Source: Actinomycetota bacterium (GTDB lineage Bacteria; Actinomycetota; Acidimicrobiia; Acidimicrobiales; AC-14). From it: 64,000 nucleotides of DNA. The notes beneath the pieces were generated by a model that was given only the letters and a program-made list of their open reading frames with translations, searched no databases and was not told where the DNA came from. Numbering within the stretch: the stretch's first letter is position 1; every line of letters starts with the position of its first letter. Positions 40,241-47,966 of the stretch are shown one piece after another. The stretch lies in assembly GCA_040754375.1 (NCBI GenBank), contig JBFMCT010000005.1, positions 1 to 64,000 of the forward strand, in the 5' to 3' direction. The position numbers and the translations under genes are program-made.

Positions 40241-41496
40241 CGGCCGGTCCTCTCCAGGCGGGCCAGGGCGCGGGCCGCGGCCATGATCTCGGGCTCGGTC
40301 CGCAGCCGGCCGGACAGCGCGCCGGCCTCGTCCTCGGTGAGGCCCAGGCGGACGGCGGCGGTCACCACCTCGGCCTCGGGTGCGTCAGGGGCCAGACCGG
40401 CTCGGGCTCCCACCCGCCGGCGAGCAGCCTCCTGGAGTGGCCGCATGGCCTCGGCCGGCCGCCGGGTGCGGGCCAGCGTGGCGGCCACCGCGTCCACGTA
40501 GGCCCGGCGGGGCGGCGGCAGTTCGCGGGTCACGGTCTCGGGCGGCCCCAGCCGCCGCCCGTGGGACCACAGCCCGGCGGCCGCGGCCACCGCCATCCAC
40601 CCCAGGGCCCATCGCCACCGCCCGGGTAGCGCGGCCAGGCCCTGGTCCCGCCCGAAGCCGTGGTGTTCCTCCGCGAAGACGACCGTGCGGCCCTCGCCGC
40701 CGGCCAAGGCCAGGCCCAGGGCAGCGTTGCCGGCCTCGGCCAGCACCCGGTTCTGCAGGGACGAGGTCGAGGCCAGAGCGAGCACCGTCCCGCCGCCGCT
40801 TGCCTGGTGGACGGCGGCCAGGTCCCCGCCCGGGCCGGCCACGACGGGGAGGAACGCCCCGCTCGAGACCCAGGTGCCCGGCCCGTTGGACACCACGTCG
40901 CCGGTGCCTTCGATGCCGCCCGCGGGGACAACGACGGAGCTCCTCCCGGCGGCTGCCGGCGACCACTGCAGCCGTGCGGCCGGGGCGCCCGCCAACGAGC
41001 GAAGAGCGGCCGCCGTGCCGGGGCCCGACACCACCAGCCGGCCCCCGGCACCCACGAACCGGGCCAGGGCACGGCCTTCGGCCGGGCCCATCTCGCGCGG
41101 GTCGGCCACCACCAGTGTCGAGCCCGGATCGAGGTCGGCCCCGCCGAGGGGCACCCGGAGCCGCACCACCGGGTGGCCGTAGGCGGCCAGCAGGTCGGCG
41201 TAGGCCGCCAGCCCGGCGCCGGTGGTGGCGTAGGACGACGAGGTGGGCCCGCTCGGCCCCCGCCCCGTGATGGCGTCCAGCCCGGCCAGCCCGACGTTGA
41301 CCGCCAGTACCAGCCCGGCGACAACCGTCACCACCCGGGCACCGGGCGGAACGGCCCGCCAGCGCTCGCCGAACCCGCGGCCGGGACCGCCGCCTGCCGA
41401 GCCTGCGCCCGCCCCGCCGCCCGACCCGCCGCCCGCCCCGCCGCCCGACCCGCCGCCCGCCCCGGGAGTGACGTCGGGTTCCGGCCCTGTGCTCAT
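40237..41496 (-). CDS. DUF4350 membrane protein
   Basis: A 419-residue protein from ATG 41496. The first 35 residues are Gly/Ala/Pro repeats (GGGSGGGAG). One TM near 55-75 and a second near 290-310 (WRWALGWMAVAAAAGLW) flank an outer domain with LRVPLGGADLDPGSTLVVADPREMG and GGRLVVSGPGTA, typical of DUF4350. The cytoplasmic tail is helical. Part of the coupled MoxR block. Confidence 0.85.
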   Translation of the reverse strand: MSTGPEPDVTPGAGGGSGGGAGGGSGGGAGAGSAGGGPGRGFGERWRAVPPGARVVTVVAGLVLAVNVGLAGLDAITGRGPSGPTSSSYATTGAGLAAYADLLAAYGHPVVRLRVPLGGADLDPGSTLVVADPREMGPAEGRALARFVGAGGRLVVSGPGTAAALRSLAGAPAARLQWSPAAAGRSSVVVPAGGIEGTGDVVSNGPGTWVSSGAFLPVVAGPGGDLAAVHQASGGGTVLALASTSSLQNRVLAEAGNAALGLALAGGEGRTVVFAEEHHGFGRDQGLAALPGRWRWALGWMAVAAAAGLWSHGRRLGPPETVTRELPPPRRAYVDAVAATLARTRRPAEAMRPLQEAARRRVGARAGLAPDAPEAEVVTAAVRLGLTEDEAGALSGRLRTEPEIMAAARALARLERTGR

Positions 41497-42392
41497 CGGT
41501 CAGCCCGTGAGGTGGCGGCGGCCACGACCGCCGGCCATCCCGACCGGGCGGAGCCGAGATCGTCGGGCCCGGCCCGCCGACCGCCGTAGGTGACCTCCTC
41601 GAAGGTGGCCGTCAGGCCGTCGAGCACGGGGGACCCGACGAGGCGGGCCAGCTCGCCAGTGGTGAGGGCGGGGCGGTCCTCGACGACGCCGGCCCGGTCG
41701 AGGCGGGCCAGCCCGGCCCGGAACCGCAGGCGCAGGGCGAGGTCGAGGTCACCAGCGCGTTCGGCCGCGTCGGCCCGAGCCTCCAGTTCCTCGGGGTTCT
41801 CGTCTCGGGGGCCGCCCCGGGCCGCCCCGCGCCGCTCGACGCCGGCCGAGGTCCGACGCCGGAGCAGGCCGATGCTGGCCAGTGCGGCCACACCCGCGAC
41901 GGCCACGAACAGCACCACGGCCGCGGCCGTGTTCTCGGCCACCCGCGCCCACAGCCGCCCCACGGGCTCGCCGACGGGTCGCAGCCAGCCGCCGACCCGG
42001 CGGAGCACGCCTCGGAAGGGGGCGATCGAGGTGCCCGGCTGGAACTTGTCCTGGGACAGCGTGCGGCGGGCTTCGGCGCTGGCTGCGGCGGCGTCCACGA
42101 CTGCACCTGCGCCCGTGCTCTGGCGGGCGAGGGCCCGGAGGCGAGCGCGCAGGTCGTCGCCCTCGGCCCCCGCCAGGGCCCGGTCGAGATCGGCGGGCCG
42201 GCCGTCAACGGAGGTGGTGGCCCGAAGGCGGGCCAGGGCCGCGGGGTCGGACGCGGCCCGCTCGGCCAACGCGGCCAGCTCGGCCGAAGTGACGTCCTGG
42301 GCGGCCGCCGGTCCGGCCCCGGCCAGTATGGGGGTAACCGCGACGGCGAGCACGGCGAGCGTGGCCCACCACCACCGGGCCTTCAACGCCAT
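41493..42392 (-). CDS. DUF4129 membrane protein
   Basis: A 299-residue protein; ATG 42392 begins MALKARWWWATLAVLAVAV, a signal/TM segment. An outer helical region (35-140), a TM (about 165-188: VLFVAVAGVAALASIGLL), then the DUF4129 domain: ADAAERAGDLDLALRLRFRAGLARLDRAG and TTGELARLV, ending in TFEEVTYGGR (the conserved F-E-x-x-x-Y-G). It overlaps the DUF4350 start by 4 nt. Confidence 0.87.
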   Translation of the reverse strand: MALKARWWWATLAVLAVAVTPILAGAGPAAAQDVTSAELAALAERAASDPAALARLRATTSVDGRPADLDRALAGAEGDDLRARLRALARQSTGAGAVVDAAAASAEARRTLSQDKFQPGTSIAPFRGVLRRVGGWLRPVGEPVGRLWARVAENTAAAVVLFVAVAGVAALASIGLLRRRTSAGVERRGAARGGPRDENPEELEARADAAERAGDLDLALRLRFRAGLARLDRAGVVEDRPALTTGELARLVGSPVLDGLTATFEEVTYGGRRAGPDDLGSARSGWPAVVAAATSRADR

Positions 42393-42393
42393 T

Positions 42394-43335
42394 TCACGGC
42401 CCACCGGTCGCCCGGCCCGACCCGCCCCAACCCGGCGGTGGCGGCCAGAACGGAGGCGGCTCGTCAACGGTGGGAGGGCCCGGAGGCGGGGAGGGGGCCG
42501 GGAACCCGCCCGGAGGGGGTTCCACGCCGACCCGCCGGGCCAGCAGTTCGAGGTCGAACCCCTCCTTGCGTACCCGCAGGTCGAAGTAGACGACGGTGAT
42601 CACGGCCGCGGTGAACGGCGTCGTCAGCACGCTGCCGGCGGTCGTCGCCACCGCCTGGGCGGCGGCCACGGCCACCGAGCCGCCGCCGGCGATGATCACG
42701 CCCGAGAGCACCCCGCCGAACACCGACTGGACCATGGCGGCCAGGATCACCGAGACGACAACCGCCACGGCCGTCGGCCACCAGCGTCCTTTCACAAGTT
42801 CGTGGGACCGCCTCAGCGCCTTGGTGCCCCGCAGGTCCTCGAGCAGGAGGACAGGCACGGCCACGACCCAGGCGCCGTAAAGGTAGACGCCGGGTATGAC
42901 CAGCGCGAGGAAGGCCAGCATCAACAGCACCCCGGTGACGACCGCCAGCCAGGCCAGCGAGCGCAGGCGCGACCAGGCGTAGGCCAACGACGCCCGCCAG
43001 TCGGGCCGCTGGTCGAGGTAGGCGCCGCTGACGATCATGAAGCTGGCGGCGGTGGCGATCTGGGAGGACAGGAAACCCAGCAGGGCCACCACCAAGATGC
43101 CGGCGAGGAACGCCCAGAAGTCGGCGATGCCGAACTCAGGGACCGTCTCGGGGGTCGTCGAGAAGGCGGCGAAATCGGGGAAGGTCGAGACCTGCACCAG
43201 GGCGCTCACCACCGCCACGGGGGCGACCACCACAGCCACCGCCTTGACGAGGTGTACGAACCGCTGGCGGTAGATCTTGATGGCCAGGTCGAGGACCTCG
43301 CCGATCGAGAGCGGGCGCAGCTGGGCGGCATCCAC
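42394..43335 (-). CDS. Polytopic membrane protein (GPDP-like membrane domain)
   Basis: A 313-residue protein; GTG 43335 gives MDAAQLRPLSIGEVLDLAIKIYRQRF, the usual start of this family. About six TM helices over residues 25-255, with WLAVVTGVLLMLAFLALVIPGVYLYGAWVVAVPVLLLED. The tail is Pro-rich. It resembles the membrane domain of glycerophosphodiester phosphodiesterases without any catalytic part. One nt separates its stop from the DUF4129 start codon. Confidence 0.8.
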   Translation of the reverse strand: MDAAQLRPLSIGEVLDLAIKIYRQRFVHLVKAVAVVVAPVAVVSALVQVSTFPDFAAFSTTPETVPEFGIADFWAFLAGILVVALLGFLSSQIATAASFMIVSGAYLDQRPDWRASLAYAWSRLRSLAWLAVVTGVLLMLAFLALVIPGVYLYGAWVVAVPVLLLEDLRGTKALRRSHELVKGRWWPTAVAVVVSVILAAMVQSVFGGVLSGVIIAGGGSVAVAAAQAVATTAGSVLTTPFTAAVITVVYFDLRVRKEGFDLELLARRVGVEPPPGGFPAPSPPPGPPTVDEPPPFWPPPPGWGGSGRATGGP

Positions 43336-43394
43336 CGGGACGAACGTACCCGGTGGCCGTCCGCGCCGCCTCGGTCTCGGACGGTCGCCGCGGG

Positions 43395-45935
43395 TTACTC
43401 GTAGGTGATGGCCGACAGGACGTCGAGGCGGGCGGCCCGGCGGGCGGGCCACACGGCAGCCAGCACCCCGGCCAGCGCGGCCAGCACCACGTAGGACAAC
43501 AGTTGGCCGGCGGGGATGACGAGCACGTCGATGCCCTCGTCGGCCAGCGCCCGCTGGAGGGCCCAGCCGAAGAACACGCCCACCCCCAAGCCGAGGATCG
43601 CGCCCATCACCGAGGTGATCATCGACTCGACCCTGACCATCGACCTGACCTGGCGCCGGCCCATGCCCACGGCCCGCAGCAGGCCGAGCTCGCGCGTCCG
43701 CTCGAACACCGACAGGGCCAGGGTGTTCACGATCCCGAACAGGGCGATGACGATGGCCAAGGCCAGCAGAGCGGTGATCAGGCCCAGGAGCTGGTCGATC
43801 TGGCGGCGGTTCTCCTCTTTGACCTCGGCCTGGTCTCGCACGGTGACGTTGGGGTAGTTGGCCGCCACCTCGGTGATAGCCGCCCGGGCGGCACCGGCCG
43901 ACACCCCGGGGGCGACGGTGGCCAGCACGACGAAGTCGAGGCGGTCGGTGAAGTTGGCGTCGAACATCTCGAGCGAGATGAGGTGGCTGCCGGCCAGCTC
44001 GTTACGCCTGTAGGTGCCTCCCACCTGGACCTGCTGGGTGCCGGTGCGGGCGAACGTCATGGGCACGGTGTCGCCCACCGACCACCCGTTGGCCGCGGCC
44101 GCCGACTCCTCGACGAGCAACTGGCCCCGAGCCAGGTTGGCGAAGTCGCCCTCGACCATCTCCAAGTTCAGGGTCTCGCGCAGGTTGGTGGCGGTGGCCC
44201 CGAACAGGTCCTTGCGGGCGCCGTCGAGCTCCCACGGGCCGGTGGCCAGCTCGGTGACTGCTCCCAGCTCGGCGCGGGTAGCCAGGTCCTCGGCCAGCTT
44301 GGGGCTGATCGACGGCATGAAGTTCGACGTGTTGATGGCGAAATCGGCGGCTAGCGAACGGTCGAATATACGGGTGCTCGACTCCTTGATAGAGGCCGAC
44401 AGCACGCTCACGCTGCCCACCAGCCCCAAGCCGATCATCAGGGCGGCGGCCGCGGCCGCGGTCCGGCGAGGGCTGCGCATCGAGTTCTGCCGGCCCAGCT
44501 TGCCCGCCATGCGGCCCATCCGGCTCAGCGGGGCCCCGATGACCCCGGCCAGTGGTCGGGCCACCAGGGGGCTGAGCATGGCCACCCCGATGAAGGTCAG
44601 GCCCGCCCCCAGGCCCACGAGCGGGAGCCCGTTGTCGAGGTCGGCGAACAGACCGGTGAACAGGGCGGCGAAGCCGGCGGCCACCGTGGTCCCCCCGGCG
44701 ACGGCCCGCCGCCGCAGCGACCCGTCGCCCCCGGCCCCGCCGTCGCGCATGGCCGTCACGGGTGCCACCCGGGCGGCCCGGCGGGCGGGCGAGACGGCGG
44801 CCGCCAGGGTGACGACCGTGCCCACCAGGAACGAGGCCACGACCGTTCGAGGGAGGAACTGCACGGTCGTCGAGGGGAGGTCGATCCCGAACCCGCCCAG
44901 CAGGGCCTGAAGGCCCAGGGCGAAGAGCACGCCCAGGCCCAGGCCCACGGCCGACGACACCAGGCCCACGACCAGGGCCTCGGCCAGCACCGTCCCCAGC
45001 ACCTGGCGGCGGCTGGCCCCCAAGGCCCGCAGCAAGGCCAGCTCACGCGTGCGCTGGGCCACCAGGATCGAGAACGTGTTGAAGATGATGAAGGCGCCGA
45101 CGAACAACGAGATCCCGGCGAAGGTCAGCAGAGCCGTGCCGAAGAACCCCATGGCCTGCTTGACGGCCCGGGCGCCCTCGTCGGCGACCTGGTCGGAGGT
45201 CACGACCTCGATGCCCGCAGGCATGGCCGCCGCCACCCGGGCCCGCAGCTCGATGGAGGTGAGCGTCCCGTCGCCGGCCGCGTCGATGGTGTCGAAGCGG
45301 CCGGGCTTGCCGAAGACCCGCTGGGCGGTCCGCAGCTCGAAGGCGGCGATCGTGGCCCCGGCTAGGTTGTCCGCCGTCCCGAACCCGGTCAGGCCCACTA
45401 CGGTGAACTGGTCCGTCCCTGTGCGGAAGATGACACCCACCTGCTGGCCCACGGCCAGCGAATTGCTACGGGCCGTGCGTACGTCGATCACGACCTCGCC
45501 GTCGCGTTCGGGAGCCCGTCCTTCCCGGAGCTGGAGAGGCGACATCTCCTCGATCGTCCCCCAATTGAACCCCAGGGTGGGAGCCCCGGTCGTGGCCACC
45601 ACCTCGCCTGACGGCTTGATGATCTGGGCGTAGCCACCTACCGAACCCTCCACGAGGTGGACACCTGGCACCGAGGCGACGGTGGCCAGCAGCCTCTCGT
45701 CGATGGTGTCGCGGATGACATCGACCCCGGTGTCACCCCCGAAGCCCGACTCGGCCCGCACGATCACGTCGATGTTGGCCGAGACCTCGCCGAAGAGGTC
45801 GTCGAACGTGCGATTGATGGTGTCGGTGAGCACGAACGTGCCCGATACGAAGGCCACGCCCAGCACGACCGACAAAGCGGTCAGGGCCAGGCGGAGCTTG
45901 TGGGCCAGCAGGCCTTTGAGGGTGACCTTGACCAC
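43395..45935 (-). CDS. ABC transporter permease, FtsX/MacB type
   Basis: An 846-residue protein from GTG 45935. N-terminal TM (17-40) and a MacB-like periplasmic domain (about 40-250), then three TM helices (near 260-360), a second block with four to five helices, another outer domain (about 530-700), and three C-terminal helices (near 715-835). Two FtsX domains with RTRELALLRALGASRRQV and RTRELGLLRAVGMGRRQV confirm the fold. Such exporters move lipids, peptides or envelope components. Its ATPase is encoded upstream. Confidence 0.92.
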   Translation of the reverse strand: MVKVTLKGLLAHKLRLALTALSVVLGVAFVSGTFVLTDTINRTFDDLFGEVSANIDVIVRAESGFGGDTGVDVIRDTIDERLLATVASVPGVHLVEGSVGGYAQIIKPSGEVVATTGAPTLGFNWGTIEEMSPLQLREGRAPERDGEVVIDVRTARSNSLAVGQQVGVIFRTGTDQFTVVGLTGFGTADNLAGATIAAFELRTAQRVFGKPGRFDTIDAAGDGTLTSIELRARVAAAMPAGIEVVTSDQVADEGARAVKQAMGFFGTALLTFAGISLFVGAFIIFNTFSILVAQRTRELALLRALGASRRQVLGTVLAEALVVGLVSSAVGLGLGVLFALGLQALLGGFGIDLPSTTVQFLPRTVVASFLVGTVVTLAAAVSPARRAARVAPVTAMRDGGAGGDGSLRRRAVAGGTTVAAGFAALFTGLFADLDNGLPLVGLGAGLTFIGVAMLSPLVARPLAGVIGAPLSRMGRMAGKLGRQNSMRSPRRTAAAAAALMIGLGLVGSVSVLSASIKESSTRIFDRSLAADFAINTSNFMPSISPKLAEDLATRAELGAVTELATGPWELDGARKDLFGATATNLRETLNLEMVEGDFANLARGQLLVEESAAAANGWSVGDTVPMTFARTGTQQVQVGGTYRRNELAGSHLISLEMFDANFTDRLDFVVLATVAPGVSAGAARAAITEVAANYPNVTVRDQAEVKEENRRQIDQLLGLITALLALAIVIALFGIVNTLALSVFERTRELGLLRAVGMGRRQVRSMVRVESMITSVMGAILGLGVGVFFGWALQRALADEGIDVLVIPAGQLLSYVVLAALAGVLAAVWPARRAARLDVLSAITYE

Positions 45936-45936
45936 C

Positions 45937-46683
45937 TCAGCTCCCGAGGGACTTCAGCCGGTCGAACACCGTGTCGGGGGTGGGGGCCGCCAGTTCGCTC
46001 ACGATCTTGCCGTCGACGAGGAACACGACCCGGTCGGCGAACGCCGCGGCGTTGGGGTCGTGGGTCACCATCACGATCGTCTGGCCGAACTCGTCGACCG
46101 ACCGGCGCAGGAACCCGAGGATCTCGGCCCCCGAGCGCGAGTCCAGGTTGCCGGTGGGCTCGTCGGCGAACACGATCTCGGGGCGCGACGCCAACGCCCG
46201 GGCGGCCGCCACCCGCTGCTGCTGGCCCCCCGACAGCTCGGTCGGCTTGTGGGCCAGGCGGGAGCGCAGGCTCATGGTGTCGATCACCTGGTCGAGCCAC
46301 GCCTGGTCGGGCCGGCGGCCGGCCAGGTCGAGGGGCAGGGTGATGTTCTCGGCCGCCGTGAGGGTGGGCACGAGGTTGAAGGCCTGGAAGACGAAGCCCA
46401 CCCGGTCCCGGCGCAGCAGCGTCAGCGCCTTGTCGGACAGTCCGGTTACCTCGGTGTCGCCGATCCAGGTCTGCCCGCTGGTCGCCTTGTCCAGGCCGGC
46501 CATCAGGTGCATGAGGGTCGACTTACCCGAGCCCGACGGCCCCATGATGGCGCTGAACTGGCCGTGGGGGAACTCGATCGTCACCCCGTCGAGCGCTCTT
46601 ACCTGGGCGTCGCCCGTGCCGTAGACCTTGACCAGCTCGACCGCCCGGGCGGCGGCGGTCGTCTGGGTACTGGCGGTGGCCAT
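45937..46683 (-). CDS. ABC transporter ATP-binding protein (LolD/MacB type)
   Basis: A 248-residue protein from ATG 46683 after GGAGGGT. Walker A GPSGSGKST, Q-loop VFQAFNLVPTLTAAEN, signature LSGGQQQRVAAARALASRPEIVFADEPTGNLD, and H-loop VTHD. The long FNLVPxLTAxEN helix is typical of LolD/MacB ATPases. One nt separates its stop from the permease start. Confidence 0.95.
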   Translation of the reverse strand: MATASTQTTAAARAVELVKVYGTGDAQVRALDGVTIEFPHGQFSAIMGPSGSGKSTLMHLMAGLDKATSGQTWIGDTEVTGLSDKALTLLRRDRVGFVFQAFNLVPTLTAAENITLPLDLAGRRPDQAWLDQVIDTMSLRSRLAHKPTELSGGQQQRVAAARALASRPEIVFADEPTGNLDSRSGAEILGFLRRSVDEFGQTIVMVTHDPNAAAFADRVVFLVDGKIVSELAAPTPDTVFDRLKSLGS

Positions 46684-46860
46684 CAACCCTCCTCGGAAAC
46701 CGTCGACGTGCCCCCAGCACGAACTACCGGGCCGCCCCTGTCGGTTCCCGACCCTCGGACCGTGCCCGATGGGCGGCGGCACAGGGCAGCACCTCGGCCA
46801 ACAATACCGGCCCGATATTGCCCGGCGGACGGTCCGAAACCCGCGGCTCTCTGACGACCG

Positions 46861-47316
46861 TCAGCAGGTGGCACTGGGCGACCGCTTCCGCGACCCCGGC
46901 GATCGGGCCGCCCACGCCCTCACCTGGTCGGCGAAGGCCCGAAGGTCGTCGAGCTGGTCGAGGCGCGCCAGCACGACATCGTCGTCGACGGCCGCGTAGC
47001 CACGCACGAGCACGTTGCGAAAGCCGGTGGCCCTCGCCAGGCGTTCCCCGAGCTCGTGGTCGATGACGCCGTGCCGGGCCAGCAGGCGCACGGCGTCGGC
47101 CGACTGCTCGGCCGGGCCCCACAGCTCGGAGGCGAGCAGGTGGTGGGCGATGTCCAAGACGGCCTCGACGGCCGTCACGAACCGGTACTTCGTGCCCGAC
47201 AGGCGGGCCTCGTCGGCGCGCAGCGTGGAGCGGTCCTCAGCCGCCCGGTCGCCCAGGATCGAGACCTGCTCCCCGAGGCGCTGCAGGAGCCGGGCCAGGC
47301 GGTCGGGGTCAACCAT
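46861..47316 (-). CDS. HepT-like HEPN toxin with changed active site
   Basis: A 151-residue protein from ATG 47316, overlapping MntA by 8 nt. Helical HEPN fold. HepT toxins carry an Rx4HxY motif; here the region reads FRNVLVRGYAAVD, so the His is Arg (CGT) while Arg and Tyr remain. The Tyr is the target of MntA-catalysed AMPylation in the known system. Loss of the catalytic His would weaken or abolish RNase activity. It may be an inactivated toxin or a variant. Confidence 0.8.
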   Translation of the reverse strand: MVDPDRLARLLQRLGEQVSILGDRAAEDRSTLRADEARLSGTKYRFVTAVEAVLDIAHHLLASELWGPAEQSADAVRLLARHGVIDHELGERLARATGFRNVLVRGYAAVDDDVVLARLDQLDDLRAFADQVRAWAARSPGSRKRSPSATC

Positions 47317-47716
47317 CGTGGGCGGGGCTGGTCCCGGTCCCCAGGACGGTGGCCACCAGCCGGGCCCGGCGGTCCTCCTCGTCGAGGTAGCGCTTGGTGC
47401 GGTCGGCCTGCCACCCGACCCGCAGCGGGGGGTCGTCGTCGAGGACCAGCACACCGCGCTGGGCCACCCGACCGGCCAGTTCGAGCCCCGCCGTGTCCAG
47501 GACCAGCAGGTCGACCGCCGGGCCCAGCTCGACGTCCCAGGACGGCACCGGGCGCCCGAACCAGGCGGCGACGTCGAGGTCGGAACCGGCCCGGGCCGTG
47601 CCCGCAACCCGGCTCCCGTGGACGAAGGCGAACACCGCCCCCGCTCCCCGGAGACGCCGCCGAAGCGTGTCGAGGGTCAGGCCGGGGGGCATTTCCAGCT
47701 GCTCGGCGCGGCGCAC
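47309..47716 (-). CDS. MntA-type nucleotidyltransferase antitoxin
   Basis: A 135-residue protein. The Pol-beta-type motif HGSRVAGTARAGSDLDVAAWF gives GS-x10-D-x-D; the third Asp is in AVDLLVLD. In HepT/MntA modules this protein AMPylates and neutralises HepT. It precedes the toxin gene. The first Met at 47716 follows no clear ribosome-binding site; a shorter start (47689, MPPGL) is possible. Confidence 0.82.
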   Translation of the reverse strand: MRRAEQLEMPPGLTLDTLRRRLRGAGAVFAFVHGSRVAGTARAGSDLDVAAWFGRPVPSWDVELGPAVDLLVLDTAGLELAGRVAQRGVLVLDDDPPLRVGWQADRTKRYLDEEDRRARLVATVLGTGTSPAHDG

Positions 47717-47966
47717 CCCCCGAGTCTACGGACCGGCCAACCCTCGCAGGCCCTGTTACCGGACGGCGGTGGACGGCGTCATGCAGTACCGGGGCCAGAA
47801 CCCGAGCCCTTCGCCTGGGAGGCGACCAAGGCCTGCAGCTCCGCTATGCGGGCCAAGCAAGCATCGACCGTCGTAAGCGAGCCCCACTACCTGCCGGCTC
47901 CCCGCCGTCCACCTGCGCTATTGAGGTTCGAGGGAGGCTCGGCGGGCCCGGCGGTCCTCCCCAGCC

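Noticed and set aside
41400-41465. Short Gly/Ala/Ser repeat as a tandem repeat locus
   Set aside because: It encodes a Gly-rich low-complexity linker in the DUF4350 protein; ordinary.
47717-47966. Possible small gene between MntA and ValS
   Set aside because: No frame with start signal and plausible composition; treated as intergenic.
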